Shown: piece after piece, positions 1-8,437 of the stretch
How the letters are laid out: each line of letters begins with the position of its first letter
Numbering within the stretch: the first letter of the stretch is position 1
From: an uncultured Methylibium sp.
GTDB lineage: Bacteria > Pseudomonadota > Gammaproteobacteria > Burkholderiales > Burkholderiaceae_C
Length of the DNA stretch: 64,000 nt
Direction: 5' to 3'
Assembly: GCF_902826655.1 (NCBI RefSeq)
Contig: NZ_CADEFR010000003.1
Location: 105,363 to 169,362 of the forward strand
The notes under the pieces: model-generated
Seen by the model: the letters and a program-made list of their open reading frames with translations, nothing else
What the model was told of the DNA's origin: nothing
Databases searched by the model: none
Translations under genes and position numbers: made by a program

Positions 1-2
1 AC

Positions 3-587
3 GAGGCCTTCGACGCGCTGGCCGCCGCCTATGTCGAGGCGCATCCCTCGCGCCATCCGTCGATCCGCTGGTACGGGGCCGGGCTGGCCGACTTCATGGC
101 CGCGCGCACCGATCTCTCGCCGCATCCGGCGCTGGCCGACCTGGCGCGCCTCGAGTGGGCCTTGCGCGCCGCGTTCGACGCGCCGGACGCACAGCCGATC
201 GAGGCTGCGGCGCTGGCCGGCCGGCCGGCCGATGCCTGGGCGAGCCTGCGCTTCGCACCGCTGCCGAGCGCCGCGCTGCTGCCGCTCGGCTGGCGCATCG
301 GTCCGCTGGTGCAGGCCCTGCGGGCCGACGATAGCGAGGCCGAACCGCCCGAGCCCGAGCCGGCGGCCCACCACCTGCTGATCTGGCGCCCCCGGCTCGA
401 CACGCGCTGGCGCTCGCTCGAACCGCTGGAGGCTGCGCTGCTGGAGGCACTGTTCGCCGGCGAACGCTTCGAGTCGCTGTGCCTGATCGCCGCCGCCCGG
501 CAGGGCGACGAGCACGCGGCCGCCGTGGTCGTCGGCCTGCTGCAGGGCTGGATCGCCGAAGGCCTGATCGCCTCGTTCGACGCCTGA
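3..587 (+). CDS. HvfC/BufC-type (DUF2063) protein, 5' end cut by window
   Basis: The reading frame is open from base 3 and ends at a TGA at 585-587, so about 194 C-terminal codons are visible and the start lies outside the window. The visible N-terminal part (AAAYVEAHPSRHPSIRWYG, then LADFMAARTDLSPHPALADL) matches the pattern of the DUF2063 domain of HvfC/BufC proteins, which work with DUF692 (BufB/HvfB) enzymes in copper-peptide (bufferin/methanobactin-like) modification. The rest is Ala/Leu-rich helix without recognised catalytic residues. The usual partner genes (bufA, bufB) would be upstream of the window, so the assignment rests on family resemblance only. It ends one base before the stop of the convergent dehydrogenase gene. 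Confidence 0.7.
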   Translation, partial: EAFDALAAAYVEAHPSRHPSIRWYGAGLADFMAARTDLSPHPALADLARLEWALRAAFDAPDAQPIEAAALAGRPADAWASLRFAPLPSAALLPLGWRIGPLVQALRADDSEAEPPEPEPAAHHLLIWRPRLDTRWRSLEPLEAALLEALFAGERFESLCLIAAARQGDEHAAAVVVGLLQGWIAEGLIASFDA

Positions 588-588
588 C

Positions 589-1734
589 TCAGGCGCGGGC
601 CGGCAGCAGGATCCGGCGGTCCACCGTGCGGATGTCGGTGTGGCCGGTGAAGGCCATCGTGATGTCCAGCTCGTGGCGGATCAGCTCCAGCGCCTTGCTC
701 ACGCCGGCCTCGCCCATCGCGCCCAGGCCGTAGAGGAAGGCGCGGCCGATCATCGTGCCCTTTGCGCCCAGCGCCACGGCCTTCAGCACGTCCTGGCCCG
801 AGCGGATGCCGCCGTCCATCCAGACCTCGATGCGCGAGCCGACCGCGTCGGCGATCTCGGGCAGTGCCGCGATCGACGAGGGCGCGCCGTCGAGCTGGCG
901 TCCGCCGTGGTTGGACACCACCAGCGCGTCGGCGCCGCTGTCGGCTGCGAGGCGTGCGTCCTCGACGTCCATCACGCCCTTGAGGATCAGCCGGCCGCCC
1001 CATTGCTTCTTGATCCACTCCACGTCGGACCAGTCCAGCCGCGGATCGAACTGCTCCTTGGTCCACGCCGACAGCGAGCTCATGTCGCTGACCCCCTTGG
1101 CATGCCCGACCAGGTTGCCGAAGCTGTGGCGCCGCGTGCCCAGCATGCCCAGGCACCAGCGCGGCTTGGTCATCAGGTTGAGGATGTTGGCCAGCGTCGG
1201 CTTGGGCGGCGCGGTCATGCCGTTCTTGATGTCCTTGTGGCGCTGACCCAGCACCTGCAGGTCCAGCGTCAGCACCAGGGCCGAGCAGCGGGCCGCCTTG
1301 GCGCGGTCCATCAGGCGCTCCATGAAGTCGCGGTCGCGCATCCAGTAGAGCTGGAACCAGAACGGCGCCTGGGTGTGGGCCGCGATGTCCTCGATCGAGC
1401 AGATGCTCATCGTCGACAGCGTGAAGGGAATGCCGAACTTCTCGGCCGCGCGGGCGCCGAGGATCTCGCCGTCGGCGTGCTGCATGCCGGTCAGGCCGGT
1501 CGGCGCGATCGCCACCGGCATGGCGACCTCCTGGCCGGCCATCGTGGTGCGCAGCGTGCGGCCCTCCATGTTGACGGCGACGCGCTGGCGCAGCTTGAAG
1601 GCACGGAAGTCGGCCTCGTTGGCGCGGTAGGTGCTCTCGGTCCAGGAGCCCGAGTCGGCGTAGTCGTAGAACATGCGCGGGACGCGCCTCTCGGCCAGGA
1701 CGCGCAGGTCCTCGATGCAGGTGATGACGGGCAT
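589..1734 (-). CDS. lldD: FMN-dependent L-lactate/alpha-hydroxyacid dehydrogenase
   Basis: A 381-residue protein of the FMN-dependent alpha-hydroxyacid dehydrogenase family, the usual LldD length. The barrel signatures are present: GLTGMQHADGE near the N-terminus, the FMN-binding lysine in RLILKGVMDVEDA, the active-site histidine and arginine in VVSNHGGRQLDGAPSS, and the phosphate-binding DGGIRSGQDVLKA. These enzymes oxidise L-lactate (or a related 2-hydroxy acid) to the 2-keto acid and pass electrons to the respiratory chain from the inner face of the membrane. The ATG at 1732-1734 (MPVITCIEDLRVLAERRVP) was chosen because the reading frame upstream of it has no family similarity. Exact substrate, lactate versus mandelate or glycolate, cannot be fixed from sequence. 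Confidence 0.85.
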   Translation of the reverse strand: MPVITCIEDLRVLAERRVPRMFYDYADSGSWTESTYRANEADFRAFKLRQRVAVNMEGRTLRTTMAGQEVAMPVAIAPTGLTGMQHADGEILGARAAEKFGIPFTLSTMSICSIEDIAAHTQAPFWFQLYWMRDRDFMERLMDRAKAARCSALVLTLDLQVLGQRHKDIKNGMTAPPKPTLANILNLMTKPRWCLGMLGTRRHSFGNLVGHAKGVSDMSSLSAWTKEQFDPRLDWSDVEWIKKQWGGRLILKGVMDVEDARLAADSGADALVVSNHGGRQLDGAPSSIAALPEIADAVGSRIEVWMDGGIRSGQDVLKAVALGAKGTMIGRAFLYGLGAMGEAGVSKALELIRHELDITMAFTGHTDIRTVDRRILLPARA

Positions 1735-1867
1735 GGGAGCTTCCTTGTCGGGCCGCCATTCTGGGGCAGCCGGCGCGTGGGACACTCTCGGCCTCGCGCC
1801 GGCCCCTGCCCGGGCCGTCGGCGCGGCTGTCCGGTGAAAGCGCCACAAGCGCATGGGAGTTCGAACG

Positions 1868-3019
1868 ATGCCGATCCGTCGTCCCTGCGGGCCCTGGCCC
1901 GTGCTGTGCCTGCTGAGCCTGGCACTCGTTGCCTGCGGCAAGGACCCCGCCGCCCAGCCGGCCGCGACGGCCGCCAAGCCGACCGCGCCGGCCCTGCTGC
2001 TGGCGCCCGAGGACCTGCGCACCGTGAGCATGAGCCCGCAGGCGCTGGGCCCGGTGATCACCGGCTCCATCCAGCCCGAGAAGCGCGCCGACCTGCGTGC
2101 CGAGGTGTCGGCCGTCGTGCTGCAGGTGCTCAAGGAAAACGGCGATACCGTGAAGCAGGGCGACCTGCTGGTGCGTCTGGACGACACCTCGATCCGCGAC
2201 AGCCTGGCGTCGGCCGAGGAAGCGACGCGCGCCGCCGGCCAGGCCCACGACCAGGCCGAGCGCCAGGTGCAGCGGCTCAAGACGCTGCAGGCCCAGGGCA
2301 TGCTGTCGATGCAGGCGCTGGAAGACGCCGAGATCCGCCGCAACAACGCGCAGAGCGAGCTGGTCGCGGCCCGCGCCCGCGGCGTGTCGGCGCGCCAGCA
2401 GCTGCGCCGCACCGAGGTGCGGGCGCCCTTCGCCGGCATGGTCAGCGAGCGCAAGGTCTCGGCCGGCGACACCGCCCAGATCGGCAAGGAGCTGGTCAAG
2501 GTGATCGACCCGTCGAGCATGCGCTTCGAGGGCCTGGTGTCCGCCGACCGCATGCACGAGGTGAAGCTCGGCCAGGCGGTGAGCTTCCGGGTCAGCGGCT
2601 ACCCGCAGGCCCGCTTCACCGGCCAGGTGAAGCGCGTCGACGCCGCAGCCAACGCGACGACGCGGCAGGTCGAGGTGCTGGTTGGTTTCCCCGCCAAGGA
2701 CGGTCCGCAGACCGCCGGCCTGTACGCGGAAGGGCGCATCCAGACCGGCGGCGGCGGTGCGCTGATGCTGCCCGACGCGGCCGTGCAGCGCAGCGCCGAC
2801 GCGGCGCATGTCTGGCGCGTCAAGGACCGCAAGCTGGCCAGGGTGGCGGTGCAGCTGGGCGAGCGCGATGCGCGCCGCGGCGAATACCCGTTGCTGGGCG
2901 GCCTGGCCGATGGCGACCAGATCCTGCGCAACCCGGGCAGCAACCTGGTCGACGGCCAGGCGGTCGAGTTCGCCAGCGCCACCGCGGGCAGCGCCGCGTC
3001 GGCCGCCGGCGGCGGCTGA
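1868..3019 (+). CDS. RND efflux periplasmic adaptor lipoprotein (first system)
   Basis: Membrane fusion protein of a tripartite RND pump. The N-terminus has a lipoprotein signal with lipobox LALVAC, so the mature protein should be anchored by a lipidated cysteine. A biotinyl-lipoyl half-motif (RADLRAEVSAVVLQVLKENGDTVKQG) is followed by a helical hairpin rich in Ala, Gln and Glu, the second lipoyl half (RRTEVRAPFAGMVSERKVSAGD) and beta-barrel/membrane-proximal domains. It lies 21 bases upstream of the RND permease gene, so the two form an operon. No outer-membrane factor gene follows, so the pump probably borrows a TolC-like channel from elsewhere. The ATG at 1868 gives a standard signal peptide; an in-frame ATG at 1853 would add five residues. 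Substrate unknown. Confidence 0.85.
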   Translation: MPIRRPCGPWPVLCLLSLALVACGKDPAAQPAATAAKPTAPALLLAPEDLRTVSMSPQALGPVITGSIQPEKRADLRAEVSAVVLQVLKENGDTVKQGDLLVRLDDTSIRDSLASAEEATRAAGQAHDQAERQVQRLKTLQAQGMLSMQALEDAEIRRNNAQSELVAARARGVSARQQLRRTEVRAPFAGMVSERKVSAGDTAQIGKELVKVIDPSSMRFEGLVSADRMHEVKLGQAVSFRVSGYPQARFTGQVKRVDAAANATTRQVEVLVGFPAKDGPQTAGLYAEGRIQTGGGGALMLPDAAVQRSADAAHVWRVKDRKLARVAVQLGERDARRGEYPLLGGLADGDQILRNPGSNLVDGQAVEFASATAGSAASAAGGG

Positions 3020-3040
3020 CGGCGGCAAGGAGGAGCGGCC

Positions 3041-6000
3041 ATGTTCCTGTCGGACTTCAGCATCAAGCGGCCGATCGCGACCATCGCGATCATCATCGCG
3101 CTGATGGCGCTGGGCCTGCTGGCCCTGAAGAAGCTGCGCGTCAACCAGATCCCCGATGTCGAGCAGCCGATGCTCGCGGTCAGCATCGACTACCCCGGCG
3201 CCTCGCCCGACACCGTCGAGCGCGAGGTCATCAACCGCATCGAGAAGACGCTCAACAGCATCCCCGGCGTCGACAAGATCAACGCGACGGCCAACGAGGG
3301 CAACGCGCGCTTCCTGCTGTTCTTCGTGTTCAGCAAGAACATGATCGAGGCCGCCGAGGAGGTGCGCAATGCCATCGGCACGGTGCGCTACAAGCTGCCG
3401 GTCGAGATGCGCGAGCCGGTGCTGCGGCGCGTCGACCCCGGGGCCCGGCCGATCGTGCAGATCGCGCTGTCCTCGACCTCGCAGAGCCATGCCGAGATCT
3501 CGCGGCTGGCCGAGGACGAGCTGGCCGATCGCTTCCGGGCGATCCCGGGTGTCGCGATCGTCGACGTCAGCGGTGCGCTGAAGCGCGAGCTGAGCGTGCT
3601 GCTGCGCGCCGAGAAGCTGCGCGAGTACAACGTCTCGGTCACCGAGGTCGTCAACGCCTTGCGCGCGCAGAACGCCACCGCGCCGGTCGGCAAGGTGCGC
3701 GGCAGCCTGCAGGACCAGAGCATCCGGCTGGTCGGGCGCATCGAGGTGCCGGCCGACTTCGAGCAGGTCGTGGTGGCGCGGCGCGGCGAGGAGACCGTGC
3801 GCCTCGGCCAGCTGGCGGTGGTGCGCGACGGCTTCGCCGAGCTGACGACCTTCAGCGTGCGCAACGGCCAGCCGAACGTCGGCATCTCGCTGACGCGCTC
3901 GCGCGACGCCAGCACCGTGTCGGTGGCCAAGGAGGTGCGCACGCTGGTGGCCGACATCGCCCGGGGCCTGCCCGAAGGCACGCGCCTCGTCATCACCGAG
4001 GACGGCGGCGAGGACGCCCAGAGCAGCCTCAACAACGTGATCCATGCGCTGGTGTTCGGCGCCGGGCTGACGGTCTTCGTGGTCTACCTGTTCCTCAACT
4101 CCTGGCGCTCGACGCTGATCACGGCGCTGAGCCTGCCGACCTCGGTGATCGCGGCCTTCATCGCGGTGTGGCTGTGCGGCTTCACGCTCAACTTCATGAG
4201 CCTGCTGGGCCTGTCGCTGGCGATCGGCGTGCTGATCGACGACGCCATCGTCGTGCGCGAGAACATCGTGCGCCACATGGAGCGCGGCGAGGACCGCCGC
4301 ACCGCGGCGCTCAACGGCACGGCCGAGATCGGCCTGGCGGTGATGGCCACCACCTTCTCCATCGTCGCGGTGTTCGTGCCGGTGGCCTTCATGCCGGGCG
4401 TGTCGGGCGAGTGGTTCCGGCCCTTCGCGCTGACCGTCGTGGCCTCGGTGATGGTGAGCCTGTTCATCTCGTTCACGCTCGACCCGATGCTGTCGGCCTA
4501 CTGGGGCGATCCGCCGGGCCACCACGAGGCGCCCCGGCGCGGCATCAGCCGCTGGCTGGCGACCTTCAACGACTGGTTCGACCGGCAGGCCGACCGCTAC
4601 GGCCGCGTCATCGCCTGGGCGCTGCATCACCGCACCTGGATGTTCGTGTTCGGCTTCGGCAGCTTCGTGCTGGCCCTGGTGCTGCAGGCGACGGTCGGCG
4701 GCTCCAGCTTCCTGCCGGCCTCGGATGCCGGCGTGCTGGCGATCGAGGTGCGCACGCCGTCCAGCAGCAGTCTCGAGTACGCGCGGCTCAAGATGGAGAG
4801 CGCCGCCGTGCAGGCGCGCAGCGTGCCGGAGACCGTCGCGACCAACAGCTACGTCAACCCGGGCGGCGGGCGCATCTACGTCGACATCGGCAAGAGCACC
4901 GAGCGCAAGCGCTCGGCCGAGCAGATCGCCGTCGACCTGCGGGCGCGGATGCAGCGGCTGGTGGGCGCCGAGTACACGGTCATCGACGACCTGAACAACG
5001 GCGTGCAGAAGCCGGTGCAGATCCGCTTCCACGGCAGCGACTCGCGGCAGCTGCTGGCGCTGACCAGCGAGTTCATGGAGAAGCTGCGCAAGGTGCCTGG
5101 CGCGACCGACGTCGGCCTGTCCGAGCAGGACCCGCAGGACGAGCTGAAGATCGAGCTGGACCGCGGCCTGGCCAACGCACTGGGCATCTCGGCCGGCGAC
5201 GCCGCGCAGGCGCTGCGCGTCGCCTTCGCCGGCGTCGAGGTGGGCGACTGGGTCGACCCCTCCGGCGAGACGCGCGACGTGGCGGTGCGCCTGCATCCCG
5301 ACGACCGGGTGGACGCGGCCAACATCGAGCGGCTGCCGATCGCCGTGGCCGGCAGCGGCCGCATGGTCGTGCCGCTCGAGCAGATCGCCAGCGTCAGCAT
5401 GGGCAAGGCGCCGTCGAAGATCGAGCATGCCGACGGCAAGCGGATGATCGCCGTGTCGGCCAATGCGCAGGGCCGCTCGCCGGGCGAGGTGACGGCCGAC
5501 GCGCTGAAGCTCGCGCGCGCGATGGACTTCCCGCCCGGCTACGGCCTCGAGCTGGCCGGCGCCTCGCGCGACCAGCAGGAGGTGTTCTCGGAGATGGGGA
5601 TCGCACTCGTGATGGGCGTGGCGCTGATGTACCTGGTGCTGGTGGTGCAGTTCGGGTCGTTCACCGCGCCGCTGCCGGTGATGCTGTCGCTGCCGCTCAG
5701 CCTGATCGGCGTGGTGCTTGCGCTGCTGGTGACCAAGGGGACGCTGAACCTGATGAGCTTCATCGGCATCATCATGCTGGTGGGCCTGGTGGCGAAGAAC
5801 GGCATCCTGCTGATCGACGCGACACGCAGCGCCGAGGCGCGCGGCGTCGAGCGCGAGGAGGCGCTGATGGCCGCCGGCCGCCAGCGCCTGCGGCCCATCC
5901 TGATGACGACCTTCGCGCTGATCGCCGGCATGCTGCCGGTGGCCATCGGCGTGGGCGAGGGCGGCGAGTTCTACCGGCCGATGGCGGTCGCCATCATTGG

Positions 6001-6259
6001 CGGCACGCTGACCTCGACGCTGCTGACGCTGCTGGTGATCCCGAGCTTCTACGACAGCATCGAGATCTCGCGCGAGCGTGCCGCGGCCAAGTTCCGCGGC
6101 CGTGCGGCGCGCTGGTCGGCCTTCCCGGCCTTCGTCGTCACGCTGGTCGAGGCGGTGCTGACGCTGCTGATGCTGCGCGCTGTCTGGCGGCTGCTGGTGC
6201 GCGGCGGCGCGGCGCTGCGGCGGCGGTTGACCCGCCGCCAGGGGCCGCAGCCGGCCTGA
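3041..6259 (+). CDS. RND efflux permease (AcrB/HAE1-type)
   Basis: A 1072-residue inner-membrane proton/drug antiporter subunit of the AcrB type. It begins LSDFSIKRPIATIAIIIA, the usual first transmembrane helix. The proton-relay residues are visible: the Asp pair of TM4 in GVLIDDAIVVRENI and the Lys of TM10 in VGLVAKNGILLIDATRS. The two periplasmic porter repeats and twelve transmembrane helices expected of the family fit the length. An extra hydrophobic segment and an arginine-rich tail follow TM12 (from about residue 1020). A GGAGGAG-type ribosome site sits just before the start. Its partner is the adaptor immediately upstream. Substrates cannot be predicted, since the porter domain varies widely between pumps. 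Confidence 0.88.
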   Translation: MFLSDFSIKRPIATIAIIIALMALGLLALKKLRVNQIPDVEQPMLAVSIDYPGASPDTVEREVINRIEKTLNSIPGVDKINATANEGNARFLLFFVFSKNMIEAAEEVRNAIGTVRYKLPVEMREPVLRRVDPGARPIVQIALSSTSQSHAEISRLAEDELADRFRAIPGVAIVDVSGALKRELSVLLRAEKLREYNVSVTEVVNALRAQNATAPVGKVRGSLQDQSIRLVGRIEVPADFEQVVVARRGEETVRLGQLAVVRDGFAELTTFSVRNGQPNVGISLTRSRDASTVSVAKEVRTLVADIARGLPEGTRLVITEDGGEDAQSSLNNVIHALVFGAGLTVFVVYLFLNSWRSTLITALSLPTSVIAAFIAVWLCGFTLNFMSLLGLSLAIGVLIDDAIVVRENIVRHMERGEDRRTAALNGTAEIGLAVMATTFSIVAVFVPVAFMPGVSGEWFRPFALTVVASVMVSLFISFTLDPMLSAYWGDPPGHHEAPRRGISRWLATFNDWFDRQADRYGRVIAWALHHRTWMFVFGFGSFVLALVLQATVGGSSFLPASDAGVLAIEVRTPSSSSLEYARLKMESAAVQARSVPETVATNSYVNPGGGRIYVDIGKSTERKRSAEQIAVDLRARMQRLVGAEYTVIDDLNNGVQKPVQIRFHGSDSRQLLALTSEFMEKLRKVPGATDVGLSEQDPQDELKIELDRGLANALGISAGDAAQALRVAFAGVEVGDWVDPSGETRDVAVRLHPDDRVDAANIERLPIAVAGSGRMVVPLEQIASVSMGKAPSKIEHADGKRMIAVSANAQGRSPGEVTADALKLARAMDFPPGYGLELAGASRDQQEVFSEMGIALVMGVALMYLVLVVQFGSFTAPLPVMLSLPLSLIGVVLALLVTKGTLNLMSFIGIIMLVGLVAKNGILLIDATRSAEARGVEREEALMAAGRQRLRPILMTTFALIAGMLPVAIGVGEGGEFYRPMAVAIIGGTLTSTLLTLLVIPSFYDSIEISRERAAAKFRGRAARWSAFPAFVVTLVEAVLTLLMLRAVWRLLVRGGAALRRRLTRRQGPQPA

Positions 6260-6274
6260 GCGGCGCCGACGCGC

Positions 6275-6850
6275 TCAGCCCAGGCCCAGCGGCGCCGGCA
6301 CCAGGCGCACGATGTGGCTGAACAGCGCCGCGTACTCGGCTGCCGGCGCATGCCCCAGCAGCGGATCGTCGTTGCTCGAGAACGCCGCGTCGAGCAGGGC
6401 CCAGTCGCCGGCCGTCAGCACCTGCTGCGCCAGCGGCAGCACCTCCTGCTCCTCCAGCCGCATGTGGGCGAGATAGAAGTCGACGTAGGCCTGCGCTGCC
6501 TGCTCGAACGCGTCGCGCCGCGGGGTGCCCATCATCTCGAAGGCGATCAGCGCATGCTCCAGTTCGCGCGTCGCGCGCTCGCCCTCGCCGTGCTCGCGGT
6601 CCAGGCGATCCAGGACCCGGTGGCCTTGCGCGCTGCGCGCCCGCAGCAGCGGGAACAGCAGCGTCGACTCCTTGGCGTGGTGCAGGCGCTCGGGAAACTC
6701 GGTGATGTAGAAGAGCATCGCGCGCAGGGCCCGGAAGTCGGGCGCCGTGCCGTCGCGCCGGTGCTGCGCCAGCAGCAGCGACACGGTGCGCAGCATCGCC
6801 GCGAGCGAGGCGTGCTCGTCGCGGATCACCCGCAGGGCAGCATGTTCCAT
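6275..6850 (-). CDS. Hemerythrin HHE-domain protein
   Basis: A 191-residue four-helix hemerythrin-like protein. Typical ligand positions are seen: H12 in VIRDEHASL, the HHAKES pair (FPERLHHAKESTLLFPLL), DREHGEGE, and a late H-x3-E in LAHMRLEEQEVLPLA. Proteins of this family bind a non-haem diiron centre and sense, store or react with oxygen, NO or peroxide in the cytoplasm. It starts 25 bases after the stop of the AurF-like oxygenase gene on the same strand, so the two are very likely co-transcribed from the FNR-type promoter upstream of the oxygenase. Its 3' end is 15 bases from the end of the convergent RND permease gene. Confidence 0.8.
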   Translation of the reverse strand: MEHAALRVIRDEHASLAAMLRTVSLLLAQHRRDGTAPDFRALRAMLFYITEFPERLHHAKESTLLFPLLRARSAQGHRVLDRLDREHGEGERATRELEHALIAFEMMGTPRRDAFEQAAQAYVDFYLAHMRLEEQEVLPLAQQVLTAGDWALLDAAFSSNDDPLLGHAPAAEYAALFSHIVRLVPAPLGLG

Positions 6851-6875
6851 GGGCGAATCCTTCCCTTCCGTCCGC

Positions 6876-7742
6876 TCACAAGGCCGGGCGCTCGGCCAGC
6901 ACGCCGGTGCGCAGCAGGTAGCCGACCAGCTTCTCCGAGGCGCGGACGCGGTGCGCGACGGCGGCCGGGTGGCCGATGGCGGCCTGGCGCACCTCGTAGG
7001 CGTCCGCGATGCCGGCGTCGCGGTAGGCCGCGGGGTTGTAGTACTCGCCCCAGCAGGCGCGCAGGTAGTCGCCGAGCCAGCGCCGGAACGCCGCCAGCGC
7101 GTCGGCGTCCCAGCCCGGCGCGTGGCGCTCGAAGAGCTCGGCCAGGTGCAGCCGCCCGAAGGCGAGGTGACGGGCCTCGTCGATGTGGTGGACCTGGTTG
7201 ATGCGGCGCGTCAGCGCGTCGACGCGCTCGTCCTGCTCGATGACGACGTTGTAGAAGTCGCCCAGCTCCTCGACCACCATCGCCATGCAGAAGAACACGA
7301 CCTCCTCCTCGCCGGGCGCGAGCGGCCGCGGCGCGAGCGCCAGCTTCTTGTCCGGGTAGACCTTGCCGACGTAGCGGTGGCAGTACTCCCCGAACATCAC
7401 CATGTGCTTGTTCTCCTCGTCCAGGAAGTGATGCAGGTAGCCGGTGATCGGGCGGTTGTTGCTGCGCGCGTAGAGGCGATGCGCCAGACCCTGCACCAGC
7501 AGCCGCTCGCCGTGCAGGATCAGGCTGAAGACGTTGGCCATCTCGTGCAGGGCGAGCCGGTGGCGGCCGGCCTCGTCGAGCGCGTCCCAGGCCGGCGTGC
7601 CGTGGAGCGACACCAGCTCCGGCGACATCGCCCATGCCGCGTCATCCAGGCGCTCGGGCCAGTCGATGGCGCGGTAGACGTCGTAGAACTTCCGGCATGA
7701 CGCGCGCGACAGTCGATCGGCGATCTCCGAGGCGGTTTCCAT
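6876..7742 (-). CDS. AurF-like diiron oxygenase
   Basis: A 288-residue helical protein of the AurF (p-aminobenzoate N-oxygenase-like) diiron family. The iron-ligand pattern is complete: E79 in [10 protein letters not shown]110-x2-H113 in DEENKHM, E158/E159 in [10 protein letters not shown], and H185-x3-E189-x2-H192 in [11 protein letters not shown]. Enzymes of this fold activate O2 for N- or C-oxygenation or desaturation in the cytoplasm; the substrate here is unknown. Upstream is a well-formed FNR/Anr box with a matching -10 element, pointing to induction at low oxygen. The neighbouring start of the pufL remnant is only 38 bases away on the opposite strand. The next gene downstream is a hemerythrin, another diiron protein. 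The ATG at 7742 starts just before conserved sequence. Confidence 0.8.
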   Translation of the reverse strand: METASEIADRLSRASCRKFYDVYRAIDWPERLDDAAWAMSPELVSLHGTPAWDALDEAGRHRLALHEMANVFSLILHGERLLVQGLAHRLYARSNNRPITGYLHHFLDEENKHMVMFGEYCHRYVGKVYPDKKLALAPRPLAPGEEEVVFFCMAMVVEELGDFYNVVIEQDERVDALTRRINQVHHIDEARHLAFGRLHLAELFERHAPGWDADALAAFRRWLGDYLRACWGEYYNPAAYRDAGIADAYEVRQAAIGHPAAVAHRVRASEKLVGYLLRTGVLAERPAL

Positions 7743-7773
7743 GCGACGGGGGGCTCCAGGCAGGGGGCAAGAG

Positions 7774-7822
7774 ACGTCCGATGCTAGGAAGCGACCCTCG
7801 CGACAGGGCTGATCTGGATCAA
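7774..7822 (-). promoter_or_regulatory. FNR/Anr-type class II promoter of the diiron oxygenase-hemerythrin operon
   Basis: The box CTGAT-CTGG-ATCAA at 7809-7822 differs from the FNR consensus TTGAT-N4-ATCAA at one base. Read on the minus strand, exactly 22 bases after the box lies TAGCAT (7786-7781), a fair -10 hexamer. A start of transcription near 7774 would put the box centre at -41.5, the spacing required for FNR-activated class II promoters. The start codon follows about 30 bases later. The box lies inside the foreign leader of the truncated pufL frame, which shows that this stretch belongs to the oxygenase gene and not to pufL. Confidence 0.65.
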
Positions 7823-8410
7823 GGCACGAGCGCCCGGGGCTCCTGGCAGCTCATCACGGTCTGCGCGATCGGCGCCTTCGGATCCTGGGCGCTGCGCGAG
7901 GTCGAGATCTGTCGAAAGCTCGGCATCGGCTACCACGTGCCCTTCGCGTTCAGCTTCGCGATCCTGGCCTACGTGACGCTGGTCGTGATCCGCCCGGTGC
8001 TGATGGGCGCCTGGGGCCACGGCTTCCCCTACGGGATCATGAGTCACCTGGACTGGGTGTCGAACACCGGCTACCAGTACCTGCACTTCCACTACAACCC
8101 GGCGCACATGCTGGGGGTGAGCTTCTTCTTCGCGACCTGCTTCGCGCTGTCGCTGCACGGCTCGCTGATCCTGTCGTCGACCAACCCGGCCCCGGGTGAG
8201 CCGGTCAAGACGGCCGAGCACGAGAACACCTTCTTCCGCGACGCGATCGGCTACTCGATCGGCACCCTGGGCATCCACCGGCTCGGCCTGTTCCTGGCGC
8301 TGTCGGCGGTGTTCTGGAGCGCGGTGTGCATCGTCATCAGCGGGCCGTTCTGGACGCGCGGCTGGCCCGAGTGGTGGGGCTGGTGGCTGAACCTGCCGAT
8401 CTGGCGCTGA
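7781..8410 (+). pseudogene. pufL: Truncated reaction-centre L subunit gene, first ~80 codons missing
   Basis: From [14 protein letters not shown] (about base 7838) the translation is a clear photosynthetic reaction-centre L subunit. It starts at the equivalent of residue ~82, just before transmembrane helix B, and runs to a normal C-terminus ([19 protein letters not shown]). The bacteriochlorophyll, iron and quinone ligands of helices C-E remain: SHLDW (H153 equivalent), HYNPAH (H168/H173), LHG (H190), HEN (E212) and GIH (H230). The N-terminal arm and helix A are gone. In their place the frame offers about 19 unrelated residues from an ATG at 7781, overlapping the promoter of the divergent oxygenase gene. 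pufB and pufA, normally upstream, are absent. A protein of 209 residues instead of ~275 should not build a working L subunit. Confidence 0.85.
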
Positions 8411-8437
8411 CCCGCACCGAACGACGAGGAGACCAAC

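Noticed and set aside
29-5428. A very long open frame on the minus strand (about 1800 codons)
   Set aside because: It lies antisense to the dehydrogenase region and the RND genes and gives a low-complexity Arg/His/Ala/Gly-rich translation, an effect of high third-position GC in the true genes.
640-6321. Long plus-strand frame covering the adaptor and permease genes
   Set aside because: It is out of frame with both RND genes, whose own frames give complete family domains; its translation is low-complexity.
7743-7840. A hidden pufL 5' end in another frame
   Set aside because: The region upstream is the promoter and start of the divergent diiron oxygenase; none of the three plus-strand frames gives PufL N-terminal residues.
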